5,682 nucleotides of DNA from Candidatus Cloacimonadota bacterium (GTDB lineage: Bacteria > Cloacimonadota > Cloacimonadia > Cloacimonadales > Cloacimonadaceae), in the NCBI GenBank assembly GCA_028683635.1, contig JAQUHL010000145.1:1-5682 (forward strand), given 5' to 3'. The position numbers and the translations under genes are program-made. Under the pieces are notes generated by a model. The model had not been told where the DNA came from. It was given only the letters and a program-made list of their open reading frames with translations, and made no database searches. Below, in pieces: positions 1-5,682 of the stretch. The stretch's first letter is position 1. Each line of letters begins with the position of its first letter.

Positions 1-1656
1 CAGGGAATTGGGCGGATAGCTGTAATACTGCACCAGCAGATACTCCACCTTTTGTTTGGCCCAGATGCGGGTAAGAAACTGGTTGTCGGTGCTGAAACTA
101 TCGCTGAGTGCCACTTCGTAGGTATAGGAAAGGGGCTGGTTAAAGGCCTCGCCAAAAAAATGTACTGAGACGGGCTGAGGATTCGCATACCTTCCGCTGA
201 TGATCATTTGCCTGCCGAGATAGAGATTGGGCAGCGGAGACGGATATACTTCCACGAAGGCATTGTCTGGAGTGGCGGAAATCTCAGGATTCAAAAGGAC
301 AGGATTGCGGATCAGATTATAAAAGGAAGTGATCGATTCTTCCAACTCATCATCGCCCAGGAATTGGGCAACGCCATTGTTTTCCGTGGATAGCAGAGTC
401 AGCAATTGCTGATCAACGTCCAAACCGATTCCAAAATTGAAGAGGAAAAGATCCACAAAATAGGTGTCAACAAGGGTCTGAACGTGTGATAAAAGCTGCT
501 GGGTGTCGATTATACCCCAGGTAGGCCGGCCATCAGTGAGGAAGATAATGATGTTGGCTGCATCATCGGGGGTGGAGGCATATTGAGGAATGGCGGTTGT
601 GAAGGCTGCTCCGATGTCAGTCCCTCCAGTAGCAGTTAGGTTATTGATAAAAGTCAGGGCAGCAGCGACGTTATCCGGGGTTGCGGAAGAGTGGCTGGGC
701 CAGAGCGCAGTGGCAATGGAGCTGAACCGCACGATATTAAAATAGTCCCCTGGGTTGAGGTTGTTCACAATGTAGGAGGCTGCATTTTTTGCCTGGATGA
801 TCTTCGTGCCCATCATACTTCCCGAAGTGTCCACAATCAGGGTGAAATATTTGTTTATCACCTGCGCCCCGGAAGAGGGATCCGGCTCCACGATCATCGA
901 GAAGAATCCATTCCCATATTCATCAGGAACCTCGTCCAGATAGGTGCTCATCGCCCAAAGGCCAAGTTCTGTGGCAGATAGCACGTAGAAGCCCTGATAA
1001 TCCAGATTGGCGGGTTCATTCTCGATTTGATAGCTTACCATGGCATGATGCTCATCATAAGTAATCTCTGCGGCGGGGTGGCTTTCGATCATGCCCTCGA
1101 CAATGCTGCGTTCTGAATTGATAATGAGTTCCAAGCTCTGATACTCCAGGTTACTCGTCTGTACCGGAGTATAATCATTCCTCAAATTGATATTTACCCT
1201 GCCGTCTTCATAGTCCAGAAGCTGAACATAACTAAGCTGCACAACGACGCTATCTCCAGGAACCATCGTCATGTTGAGATTGAACATCAAGGGGAAAAAA
1301 CCCAGATAATCCTTTAAGTATTGAGGTAGTTGGCCGGGGCCTACCGCATTGGAATCCTGAGGAGTTGGAGAGATGAGGGCGACCATCCAGTTTGTGCCGT
1401 TGAACCAGCGCAGCTGAGTCGGGCTTGCACCCTCAGGTAAGGGACAATTATATTTGGCACTGAAGTTCCCCGTACCAATGTGCTTGAAAGTTTCTGAAAG
1501 GGTCACAGAGGCTATCTGGTTCTCGATATCCACGCTGTAACTGCTGCGGCTAAGCTTTAGAACCTGGTTCAGGTTATAGCTATTGACGACTACGGCTGTG
1601 GCGTTGAGCAAGATAACTGCCATCAGCATGATTAACAATGCAAGTCCTTGTTTCAT
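1..1656 (-). CDS. Secreted VIT-VWA domain protein (inter-alpha-trypsin inhibitor heavy chain-like), C-terminus beyond window
   Basis: The frame is open from ATG at 1656 to the left edge, giving 552 residues with no stop, so the C-terminus is missing. Residues 1-21 look like a signal peptide: Lys2, a hydrophobic stretch over 5-17, and an Ala-Thr-Ala cleavage site before Val22, which implies export. Residues about 35-160 resemble a VIT domain (IASVTLSETF near 48, CPLPEGA at 71-77, VPGDSVVVQLSY at 132-143). A VWA domain spans about 270-450 with a complete metal-ion-dependent adhesion site: D276-T-S-G-S280, T346 in TGGTD, and D375 in LTDG. RIWAKQKVEYLL at 530-541 matches the Leu-Trp-Ala segment that follows VWA in bacterial VIT-VWA proteins. 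The intact site suggests divalent-cation-dependent ligand binding outside the cytoplasm or at the cell surface. The ligand cannot be told. A C-terminal sorting domain or membrane anchor may lie beyond the window. The start is supported by the signal peptide and an ideal ribosome binding site. The family call is firm; the cellular role is unknown. Confidence 0.9.
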   Translation of the reverse strand, partial: MKQGLALLIMLMAVILLNATAVVVNSYNLNQVLKLSRSSYSVDIENQIASVTLSETFKHIGTGNFSAKYNCPLPEGASPTQLRWFNGTNWMVALISPTPQDSNAVGPGQLPQYLKDYLGFFPLMFNLNMTMVPGDSVVVQLSYVQLLDYEDGRVNINLRNDYTPVQTSNLEYQSLELIINSERSIVEGMIESHPAAEITYDEHHAMVSYQIENEPANLDYQGFYVLSATELGLWAMSTYLDEVPDEYGNGFFSMIVEPDPSSGAQVINKYFTLIVDTSGSMMGTKIIQAKNAASYIVNNLNPGDYFNIVRFSSIATALWPSHSSATPDNVAAALTFINNLTATGGTDIGAAFTTAIPQYASTPDDAANIIIFLTDGRPTWGIIDTQQLLSHVQTLVDTYFVDLFLFNFGIGLDVDQQLLTLLSTENNGVAQFLGDDELEESITSFYNLIRNPVLLNPEISATPDNAFVEVYPSPLPNLYLGRQMIISGRYANPQPVSVHFFGEAFNQPLSYTYEVALSDSFSTDNQFLTRIWAKQKVEYLLVQYYSYPPNSL

Positions 1657-1660
1657 GGGA

Positions 1661-1668
1661 TCCTCCTT
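1661..1668 (-). promoter_or_regulatory. Strong Shine-Dalgarno of the VIT-VWA gene
   Basis: The coding strand reads AAGGAGGA, four bases (TCCC) before the ATG at 1656. This is nearly the full anti-16S complement at good spacing. It fixes the start and suggests efficient translation. It is clearly stronger than the weak sequence before kdsD. Confidence 0.85.
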
Positions 1669-1807
1669 GTTATGAGGTAACCCAGAGCCTTTCCCCGGGT
1701 ATTATCCTCGAGAATTCTGATGTCAGGGTTTTTTGCTTGTATTTTTCGTTCCAAAAATAAAAGAATTTATATAAATGCCATTTTGAAGTGAAATTATTAA
1801 ACGGGGT

Positions 1808-1872
1808 ATGGGGCGGATCCCCATTCATATATGGAAGACCATTGAATAATGGGTTGTAGGGCGAAGCCCAAC
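1808..1872. repeat. Cluster of three small inverted repeats (possible intergenic repeat element)
   Basis: Three hairpins lie in a row. ATGGGG at 1808-1813 pairs with CCCCAT at 1819-1824 (5-base loop). CCATT at 1839-1843 pairs with AATGG at 1848-1852 (4-base loop). GGGC at 1859-1862 pairs with GCCC at 1866-1869 (GAA loop), with GTT/AAC extending the stem past a bulge. The first and third share a layout, GGGGCGGATCCCC against AGGGCGAAGCCCA, and look like diverged copies. T5 at 1876-1880 follows the third, giving a terminator-like look on the plus strand, but no plus-strand gene precedes it. The stems are visible; any function or mobility is inference. Confidence 0.4.
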
Positions 1873-1973
1873 TCCTTTTTGGGTGGTGGGCGGGAATAGA
1901 TTATGACCTTTCAAAGGGAAAAAATCAATGAACCCACAACGCATCCTACCTAAACCCTATGAAACAAACTCTT

Positions 1974-2003
1974 CTCTTTGTGGAAATCAAATTCCACAAA
2001 GAG
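1974..2003 (-). terminator. Probable intrinsic terminator of the thrS-kdsD unit
   Basis: A perfect 12-bp inverted repeat, with CTCTTTGTGGAA on either strand and a 6-base loop, starts four bases past the kdsD stop codon. On the minus strand it is followed by AAGAGTTTGTTTC, a broken rather than solid T-run, so termination strength is uncertain. An alternative outer pairing of AACTCTT with AAGAGTT could form a competing stem. On the plus strand the stem is not followed by a T-run, which supports the minus-strand reading. It could instead act mainly as an mRNA 3'-end stabiliser. Confidence 0.65.
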
Positions 2004-2007
2004 TTCC

Positions 2008-2976
2008 CTATATCACACCTGCCTGGATCAGATCATGCATATGCAGCATGCCGATGGGGTAGCCGGCTGCATCGGTGATGGGGAGCATGGTAATCTTATG
2101 GTTCTCCATCAGATTGAGTGCTTCGACAGCCAGGAGGTCACCAGCCAGAGTTTTGGGCATGGCGGTCATGCAATCTGCCACCTTATAGTCCAAAAGCCGG
2201 TTTTTTTTCTCCATCAGTTGGCGGCGCAGATCACCATCTGTGATCATCCCGCGCAGCAAGCCCTGGCTATCAACCACGGCCGTGCAGCCCAACTTTTTGG
2301 AGGAGATCACCAGGATGGCAGCACTCATGGTGTCTGTTTCTTTCACTATGGGCAATTCTTCACCGCTGTGCATCAGATCCCTCACCCGAAGCAGCAGCTT
2401 TCTTCCCAAGGTGCCTCCCGGATGGAGCTTGGCAAAATCCTCAGTCTTGAAGTTCTTGTGCTTGAGGAGCGCGATTGCCAGGGCATCTCCCAGCGCCAGG
2501 GCAACAGTCGTGCTGGAAGTGGGCACAATGCCCAGAGGTTCATATTCCCGGGGCACAGAGCAATCCAGCGCTACATCAGCAGCCTGGGCCAGGGCAGAGT
2601 TCAGATTGCCGGTCAGGGCGATCAGGGGAGTCTTCAAAAACTTGATGAAAGGAACGATGGAAAGCATTTCACTGGAATTGCCGCTATTGGAGACCGCGAT
2701 TACCACATCCCCTGAGTGCAGCATTCCCAGATCCCCATGAATGCCTTCTGCGGCATGCAGAAAGATGGATGTTGTGCCGGTGCTGGCCAGGGTTGCAGAA
2801 ATCTTGCGGGCTATGATTCCCGTTTTCCCGATCCCTGTGACCACCACCTTGCCCTGGCAGGCTACCAGAAGATCAAAGGTCTTCTTCAGGGCTTCTTCAT
2901 CCAGCCTCTCCGCCAGGCTTTGAATGGCCTGGGCCTGAAGCTTCAGTTCCTGATATACGAGTTCCTTGATCTGCAT
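2008..2976 (-). CDS. kdsD: D-arabinose-5-phosphate isomerase (KdsD/KpsF family, SIS plus two CBS domains)
   Basis: The 322-residue product interconverts D-ribulose 5-phosphate and D-arabinose 5-phosphate in the cytoplasm, the first step toward Kdo for lipopolysaccharide or capsule. A SIS sugar-isomerase domain covers about 32-170, with GIGKTG at 48-53, HGDLGM at 80-85, SNSGNSSE at 96-103 and HPGGTLGRKLL at 185-195. Residues K51, H80, E103, E144 and H185 all sit exactly eight positions before the K59, H88, E111, E152 and H193 reported as important in E. coli KdsD, so the active site looks complete. Two CBS domains follow (about 201-262 and 268-322), a usual regulatory tail of the family. Length is close to the E. 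coli enzyme (328). The start lies 6 bases past the thrS stop with only a weak purine-rich sequence, so translational coupling to thrS is likely. The paralogues KpsF (capsule) and GutQ cannot be excluded by sequence alone. An A8 run in the coding strand (2201-2208) leaves the frame intact. Confidence 0.95.
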   Translation of the reverse strand: MQIKELVYQELKLQAQAIQSLAERLDEEALKKTFDLLVACQGKVVVTGIGKTGIIARKISATLASTGTTSIFLHAAEGIHGDLGMLHSGDVVIAVSNSGNSSEMLSIVPFIKFLKTPLIALTGNLNSALAQAADVALDCSVPREYEPLGIVPTSSTTVALALGDALAIALLKHKNFKTEDFAKLHPGGTLGRKLLLRVRDLMHSGEELPIVKETDTMSAAILVISSKKLGCTAVVDSQGLLRGMITDGDLRRQLMEKKNRLLDYKVADCMTAMPKTLAGDLLAVEALNLMENHKITMLPITDAAGYPIGMLHMHDLIQAGVI

Positions 2977-2982
2977 CGCTCT

Positions 2983-4896
2983 TTAGCCCGGCTGGCTTTC
3001 AGCCCTGATCTTGGAAACTGCATCCTCAACGGAAAGTGCTCCCAGATCTCCCTGGGTGTGACGCCTGAGGGAAAGGCTTTGCTCTGCTTCTTCCTTTTTC
3101 CCGAGGATCGCCATATAGGGCACCTTTCTCATTTCTGCATCCCGGATTTTGTAGCCGATCTTCTCGCTTCGGGTGTCCACCTCTGCCCGGATGCCTTCTG
3201 CCAGAAGCTTATCCTTCAAGGCAGCGGCATAATCCAATTGGGCGTCCGTGATCGGCAGGAGCATGATCTGCACCGGACATAACCACAGGGGCAGATTACC
3301 GCTGTGATACTCCAAAAGAGTGGCAAAGAACCGTTCCATCGATCCCATAATCGCTCTGTGGATCATGAAGGGGCGGTGTGAGGTATTGTCTGCACCGATA
3401 TAGCTCATGTCGAACCTGGTGGAGAGGTTGAAATCAAACTGGATGGTGGTACATTGCCATTCGCGTCCGATGGCGTCCTTGATCTTAACGTCTATCTTGG
3501 GACCGTAAAAAGCTCCGCCACCCTCGTCAACCCTATATTCCAGGCCGAATTTCTCGATGGCCAGGCGCAGGCTCTGCGTAGCTCTTTCCCAATCCGCCTC
3601 ATCGCCCACCTTTTTCTCCGGCATGGTGGAGAGGTAGATGATGATATCCTTGAATCCAAAGCTTTTCATCCAATCCAGGGAAAACTGCAGAAGCTTCTCC
3701 ACTTCCACATCGAGCTGCTCGGGAGTGCAAATAATATGCGCATCGTCCTGGGTAAAGCCCCGCACTCTCATCAGCCCGTGCAACACCCCGGAACGTTCAT
3801 AGCGGTAAACGGTTCCCAACTCGGCCAACCGGATCGGCAGTTCCCGGTAGGAACGGTGGTTTGCCTTGTAAACGTGAATGTGGAAGGGGCAGTTCATGGG
3901 TTTGATATAATAATCCTGTTCATCCACCACCATCGGGGCATACATGCTATCTGTATAAAAATCCAGGTGACCACTGGTCTTCCACAATTGGGCGCGTCCG
4001 ATGTGCGGAGTATAGACCAATTGGTAGCCTCGCCTGAAGTGTTCCTCTTTCCAGAAGCTTTCGATCAGGTGCCTGATCATTGCTCCGTTGGGATGCCAGA
4101 GCACGAGCCCGGGGCCAACTTCATCGTTCATGGAAAAGAGATCGAGGTCTTTGCCCAGCTTGCGGTGATCGCGCTTTTTGGCTTCTTCGAGGAAGGTGAG
4201 ATATTCCGCCAGCTCTTTGTTAGATGGAAAACTGATCCCATAGATGCGTTTCAGCATCTTGTTCTTCTCATCTCCGTGCCAATAAGCTCCCGAGGTTTTG
4301 AGCAGCTTGAAAGCCTTGATTTTGCCGGTGGAGGGTAGATGTGGGCCTCTGCAGAGATCGACGAAATCTCCCTGTTGGTAGGTGGAAATCGTATCCGTAT
4401 CAGGGATCCCGGCCAGGATTTCCAGCTTGTAATCCTCACCCAGGGCTTTGAATTTCTCTATTGCTTCAGCCTTGCTGAGTTCTTTGCGATAATAAGGCTC
4501 ATCAGCTTTGATGAGCTCAGCCATGCGGGTCTCGATCGCCGCCAGATCTTCATCAGTGAAGGGTTCGTCTCTATCAAAATCATAATAAAAGCCTTGTTCA
4601 ATGGCAGGGCCGATCGTTACTTTCACATCCGGGAAAAGCTGTTTCACCGCCTGTGCCATCAGGTGCGAAGTGCTGTGCCAGTAAAGCTCTTTGCCGCTCT
4701 CGGTTTTGAAAGTGTGAAAGAGCACATTAGCGTCGGATTCGGACACATGGCTCATATCATGCAGCATGCCAGAGCTTTCCACACACAGAGCCGCATCAGC
4801 CAGGCGGGGACTGATCCCTTTGGCGATGTCGAAGGCGGAAATCGGTTCGGAATAACTGCGAACCGAACCATCCGGCAAAGTAATATCTATCTTCAT
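2983..4896 (-). CDS. thrS: Threonyl-tRNA synthetase
   Basis: This 637-residue cytoplasmic class II synthetase charges tRNA-Thr with threonine using ATP. It is full length (E. coli: 642) with the bacterial four-part layout. A TGS domain covers about 1-62. An editing domain that removes mischarged serine covers about 63-225, with H74-STS-H78 and C182-RGP-H186. The catalytic core spans about 240-535, and the anticodon-binding domain about 540-637. The catalytic zinc ligands are present as C336 (MNCPFH), H387 (DDAHI) and H513 (MIHRA), each two positions after E. coli C334, H385 and H511. Motif 2 (YRYE, R365) and motif 3 (GSMERFF, R522) are intact, so both charging and editing should work. The ATG at 4896 follows a good ribosome binding site. 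kdsD lies 6 bases downstream, in place of the infC-rpmI-rplT neighbours seen in many bacteria. The 128-base leader looks too short for a full T-box, and none was recognised. Confidence 0.98.
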   Translation of the reverse strand: MKIDITLPDGSVRSYSEPISAFDIAKGISPRLADAALCVESSGMLHDMSHVSESDANVLFHTFKTESGKELYWHSTSHLMAQAVKQLFPDVKVTIGPAIEQGFYYDFDRDEPFTDEDLAAIETRMAELIKADEPYYRKELSKAEAIEKFKALGEDYKLEILAGIPDTDTISTYQQGDFVDLCRGPHLPSTGKIKAFKLLKTSGAYWHGDEKNKMLKRIYGISFPSNKELAEYLTFLEEAKKRDHRKLGKDLDLFSMNDEVGPGLVLWHPNGAMIRHLIESFWKEEHFRRGYQLVYTPHIGRAQLWKTSGHLDFYTDSMYAPMVVDEQDYYIKPMNCPFHIHVYKANHRSYRELPIRLAELGTVYRYERSGVLHGLMRVRGFTQDDAHIICTPEQLDVEVEKLLQFSLDWMKSFGFKDIIIYLSTMPEKKVGDEADWERATQSLRLAIEKFGLEYRVDEGGGAFYGPKIDVKIKDAIGREWQCTTIQFDFNLSTRFDMSYIGADNTSHRPFMIHRAIMGSMERFFATLLEYHSGNLPLWLCPVQIMLLPITDAQLDYAAALKDKLLAEGIRAEVDTRSEKIGYKIRDAEMRKVPYMAILGKKEEAEQSLSLRRHTQGDLGALSVEDAVSKIRAESQPG

Positions 4897-4901
4897 CTTA
4901 T

Positions 4902-4905
4902 CTCC
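4902..4905 (-). promoter_or_regulatory. Shine-Dalgarno of thrS
   Basis: The coding strand has GGAG inside TGGAGA, five bases before the ATG at 4896. This agrees with the start indicated by the TGS domain, which begins directly at the N-terminus. Confidence 0.75.
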
Positions 4906-4937
4906 ATTATTGTTTCAGTTTTCTATTCTTAGATTTA

Positions 4938-4991
4938 TTTCTGCGCCCATCTGCGTCTTTTGAATATCTGCGCAAATCTGCGTGAAACAAG
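4938..4991. repeat. Imperfect 27-base tandem repeat built from TCTGCG hexamers
   Basis: Four TCTGCG hexamers (CGCAGA on the coding strand) begin at 4940, 4950, 4967 and 4977. They form two units of about 27 bases, each holding a hexamer pair at 10-base pitch: TCTGCGCCCATCTGCGT and TCTGCGCAAATCTGCGT. The repeat lies 42 bases upstream of the thrS start, in the only place a dedicated thrS promoter could be. It may be an operator with sites on one helical face, or a copy of a dispersed intergenic repeat. Short CGCAGAT-type repeats of this style occur between genes in many environmental genomes, which favours the second view. Confidence 0.7.
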
Positions 4992-4996
4992 CTCCC

Positions 4997-5015
4997 GACT
5001 CCAAAAATTGAAGTC
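4997..5015 (-). terminator. Weak hairpin past the ATPase stop, possible terminator
   Basis: On the minus strand GACTTC pairs with GGAGTC (one G-T wobble, 7-base loop) nine bases after the ATPase stop codon. No T-run follows, so it may not end transcription, and some read-through into thrS is possible. The alternative pairing of CAAAAA with TTTTTG overlaps it and is weaker. Confidence 0.25.
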
Positions 5016-5024
5016 CCTTTTTTG

Positions 5025-5682
5025 TCAAGCTGCCGATTTTATCTTCAACGCCCGCATGGAGTTCAGGATGGCCAGCAGCGTTACTCCCACGTCTGCAATA
5101 ATCGCCTCCCAGAGCGAGCTCAAGCCTGCTGCGCCCAAGATCATTACCAGGCTTTTAACCCCCAAAGCCAGGCAAATATTCTGCACCACGATGGCATGGG
5201 TATTGTGCGAAATCCGCCTTGCTGCCACAAGCTGTTCCGGCTTATCATTGAGCAGCACGATATCCGCAGTTTCGATCGAGGCCTGGTTGCCGATTTCTCC
5301 CATGGCGATGCCAATATCCGCTCTGGCAAGTACCGGTGCGTCGTTCAAGCCATCTCCCACATAGGCGATCAGTGGCTCTTCCTGGCTGTGAATTGTTTCG
5401 ATCTCTGCAATCTTTCCCCCGGGCAGCAGTTCTGCCTTGTAAGCATCAAGCCCGAGATTTTGTGCAACCCTGCCTGCCTTGGCTTCCCGGTCCCCGGAAA
5501 GCAGCATCATTTTCTTTATTCCGAGCCTGCGTAGCTGGTATAAAGAATCCCTGATACCAGGTTTCAGTTCATCTTTGAACCTGATCGAGCAGATGTAAAG
5601 CTCGTTTTTGGCAAGATGGATAACGGTGTTTTCCCCAGCAAGATCCGGGATCTGGTAACCCAGGCTTCTGTAGAATACCTGC
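5025..5682 (-). CDS. Heavy-metal translocating P1B-type ATPase (Zn/Cd/Pb type), C-terminal part; N-terminus beyond window
   Basis: The frame is open from the right edge (first full codon 5679-5681) to TGA at 5025-5027, showing the last 218 residues of a protein that is normally about 600-750 long. An ATG at 5510 lies inside the conserved domain and is not the true start. Visible parts are the late ATP-binding domain, the P-domain LLSGDR (61-66), the AELLPGGK segment (84-90) and the hinge motif GDGLNDAP (109-116) that binds magnesium. Two final membrane helices follow at about 165-210. Lys176 in the first and Asp197-Val-Gly199 in the second match the Lys and DxG signature of the P1B-2 group (ZntA/CadA), which exports Zn2+, Cd2+ or Pb2+ at the expense of ATP. 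Copper-type pumps carry different residues here. The phosphorylation motif DKTG, the CPC-type site and any metal-binding N-terminus lie outside the window. The family is certain and the metal group likely. Confidence 0.93.
   Translation of the reverse strand, partial: QVFYRSLGYQIPDLAGENTVIHLAKNELYICSIRFKDELKPGIRDSLYQLRRLGIKKMMLLSGDREAKAGRVAQNLGLDAYKAELLPGGKIAEIETIHSQEEPLIAYVGDGLNDAPVLARADIGIAMGEIGNQASIETADIVLLNDKPEQLVAARRISHNTHAIVVQNICLALGVKSLVMILGAAGLSSLWEAIIADVGVTLLAILNSMRALKIKSAA

Larger units (their letters stand above)
1657..1973. other. Intergenic region upstream of the VIT-VWA gene
   Basis: I see no gene in this stretch between the kdsD terminator and the VIT-VWA start. The part nearest the gene (about 1735-1800) is AT-rich and is the natural place for its promoter. 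On the minus strand a weak candidate is TTCACT followed by TATAAA at 15 bases or TAAATT at 17 bases. Neither is close enough to consensus to annotate, and a non-sigma70 promoter type is possible. The middle (about 1801-1920) carries small G/C-rich hairpins listed separately. CCTTTCAAAGG near 1907-1917 is a short palindrome. Confidence 0.5.

Noticed and set aside
1658..1820. Cluster of common six-base palindromes (GGATCC at 1658 and 1815, CCCGGG at 1694, CTCGAG at 1707, GAATTC at 1712), resembling a cloning linker
   Set aside because: The sites are spread out, the spacing does not match a polylinker, and natural regulatory-looking sequence lies between them. Chance in a palindrome-rich spacer is the simpler reading.
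2201..2208. A8 run in the kdsD coding strand as a possible programmed frameshift
   Set aside because: The frame is intact on both sides, the product has normal length, and no stimulatory structure or alternative useful frame is evident.
1978..2715. A 245-residue plus-strand open frame antisense to kdsD
   Set aside because: Rich in His, Gln and Gly with no recognisable domain. It lies opposite a gene with complete active-site motifs, so it is a shadow frame.
3454..4338. A 294-residue plus-strand open frame antisense to thrS
   Set aside because: It overlaps the catalytic core of thrS on the other strand and has no recognisable motifs or ribosome binding site. Other plus-strand frames at 2716-3282 and 4339-4932 are rejected for the same reason.
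4897..5024. T-box or other threonine-responsive leader upstream of thrS
   Set aside because: The spacer is short, with no recognisable T-box sequence, specifier stem or strong terminator/antiterminator pair. The hexamer repeat explains most of its structure.
5025..5510. A short independent 161-residue protein starting at the ATG at 5510
   Set aside because: The frame continues upstream to the window edge with conserved P-type ATPase sequence, so this ATG is internal to a larger gene.

Overview
The window holds four protein-coding genes, all on the minus strand, two of them cut by the window edges. Read in the direction of transcription (right to left) they are: the C-terminal part of a heavy-metal P1B-type ATPase (5025 to the right edge), threonyl-tRNA synthetase thrS (2983-4896), arabinose-5-phosphate isomerase kdsD/kpsF (2008-2976), and a secreted VIT-VWA protein (1656 to the left edge). 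No plus-strand gene, tRNA, rRNA, CRISPR array or insertion sequence could be supported.

Organism: arabinose-5-phosphate isomerase makes the precursor of Kdo, the inner-core sugar of lipopolysaccharide, so the host is most likely a Gram-negative (diderm) bacterium. Base composition looks close to balanced and codon use is similar across the four genes. The exported VIT-VWA protein next to general housekeeping genes would fit an uncultured lineage of the Bacteroidota/Cloacimonadota (FCB) type. That placement is a guess from style, not a result.

Layout: the ATPase stops at 5025 and is followed by a 128-base spacer carrying an imperfect 27-base tandem repeat built from TCTGCG hexamers (CGCAGA on the coding strand). 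thrS then starts behind a clear GGAG ribosome binding site. Only 6 bases separate the thrS stop from the kdsD start, so the two are almost certainly one transcription unit. A perfect 12-bp hairpin just past the kdsD stop probably ends it. A roughly 350-base intergenic region follows, with several small hairpins at 1808-1872. The VIT-VWA gene begins after it, with its own strong Shine-Dalgarno and presumably its own promoter.

The genes are mostly housekeeping (translation, envelope sugar precursor, metal efflux). The least ordinary items are the exported VIT-VWA protein, the thrS-kdsD pairing and the two structured or repetitive intergenic stretches. I see no convincing new multi-gene system here.
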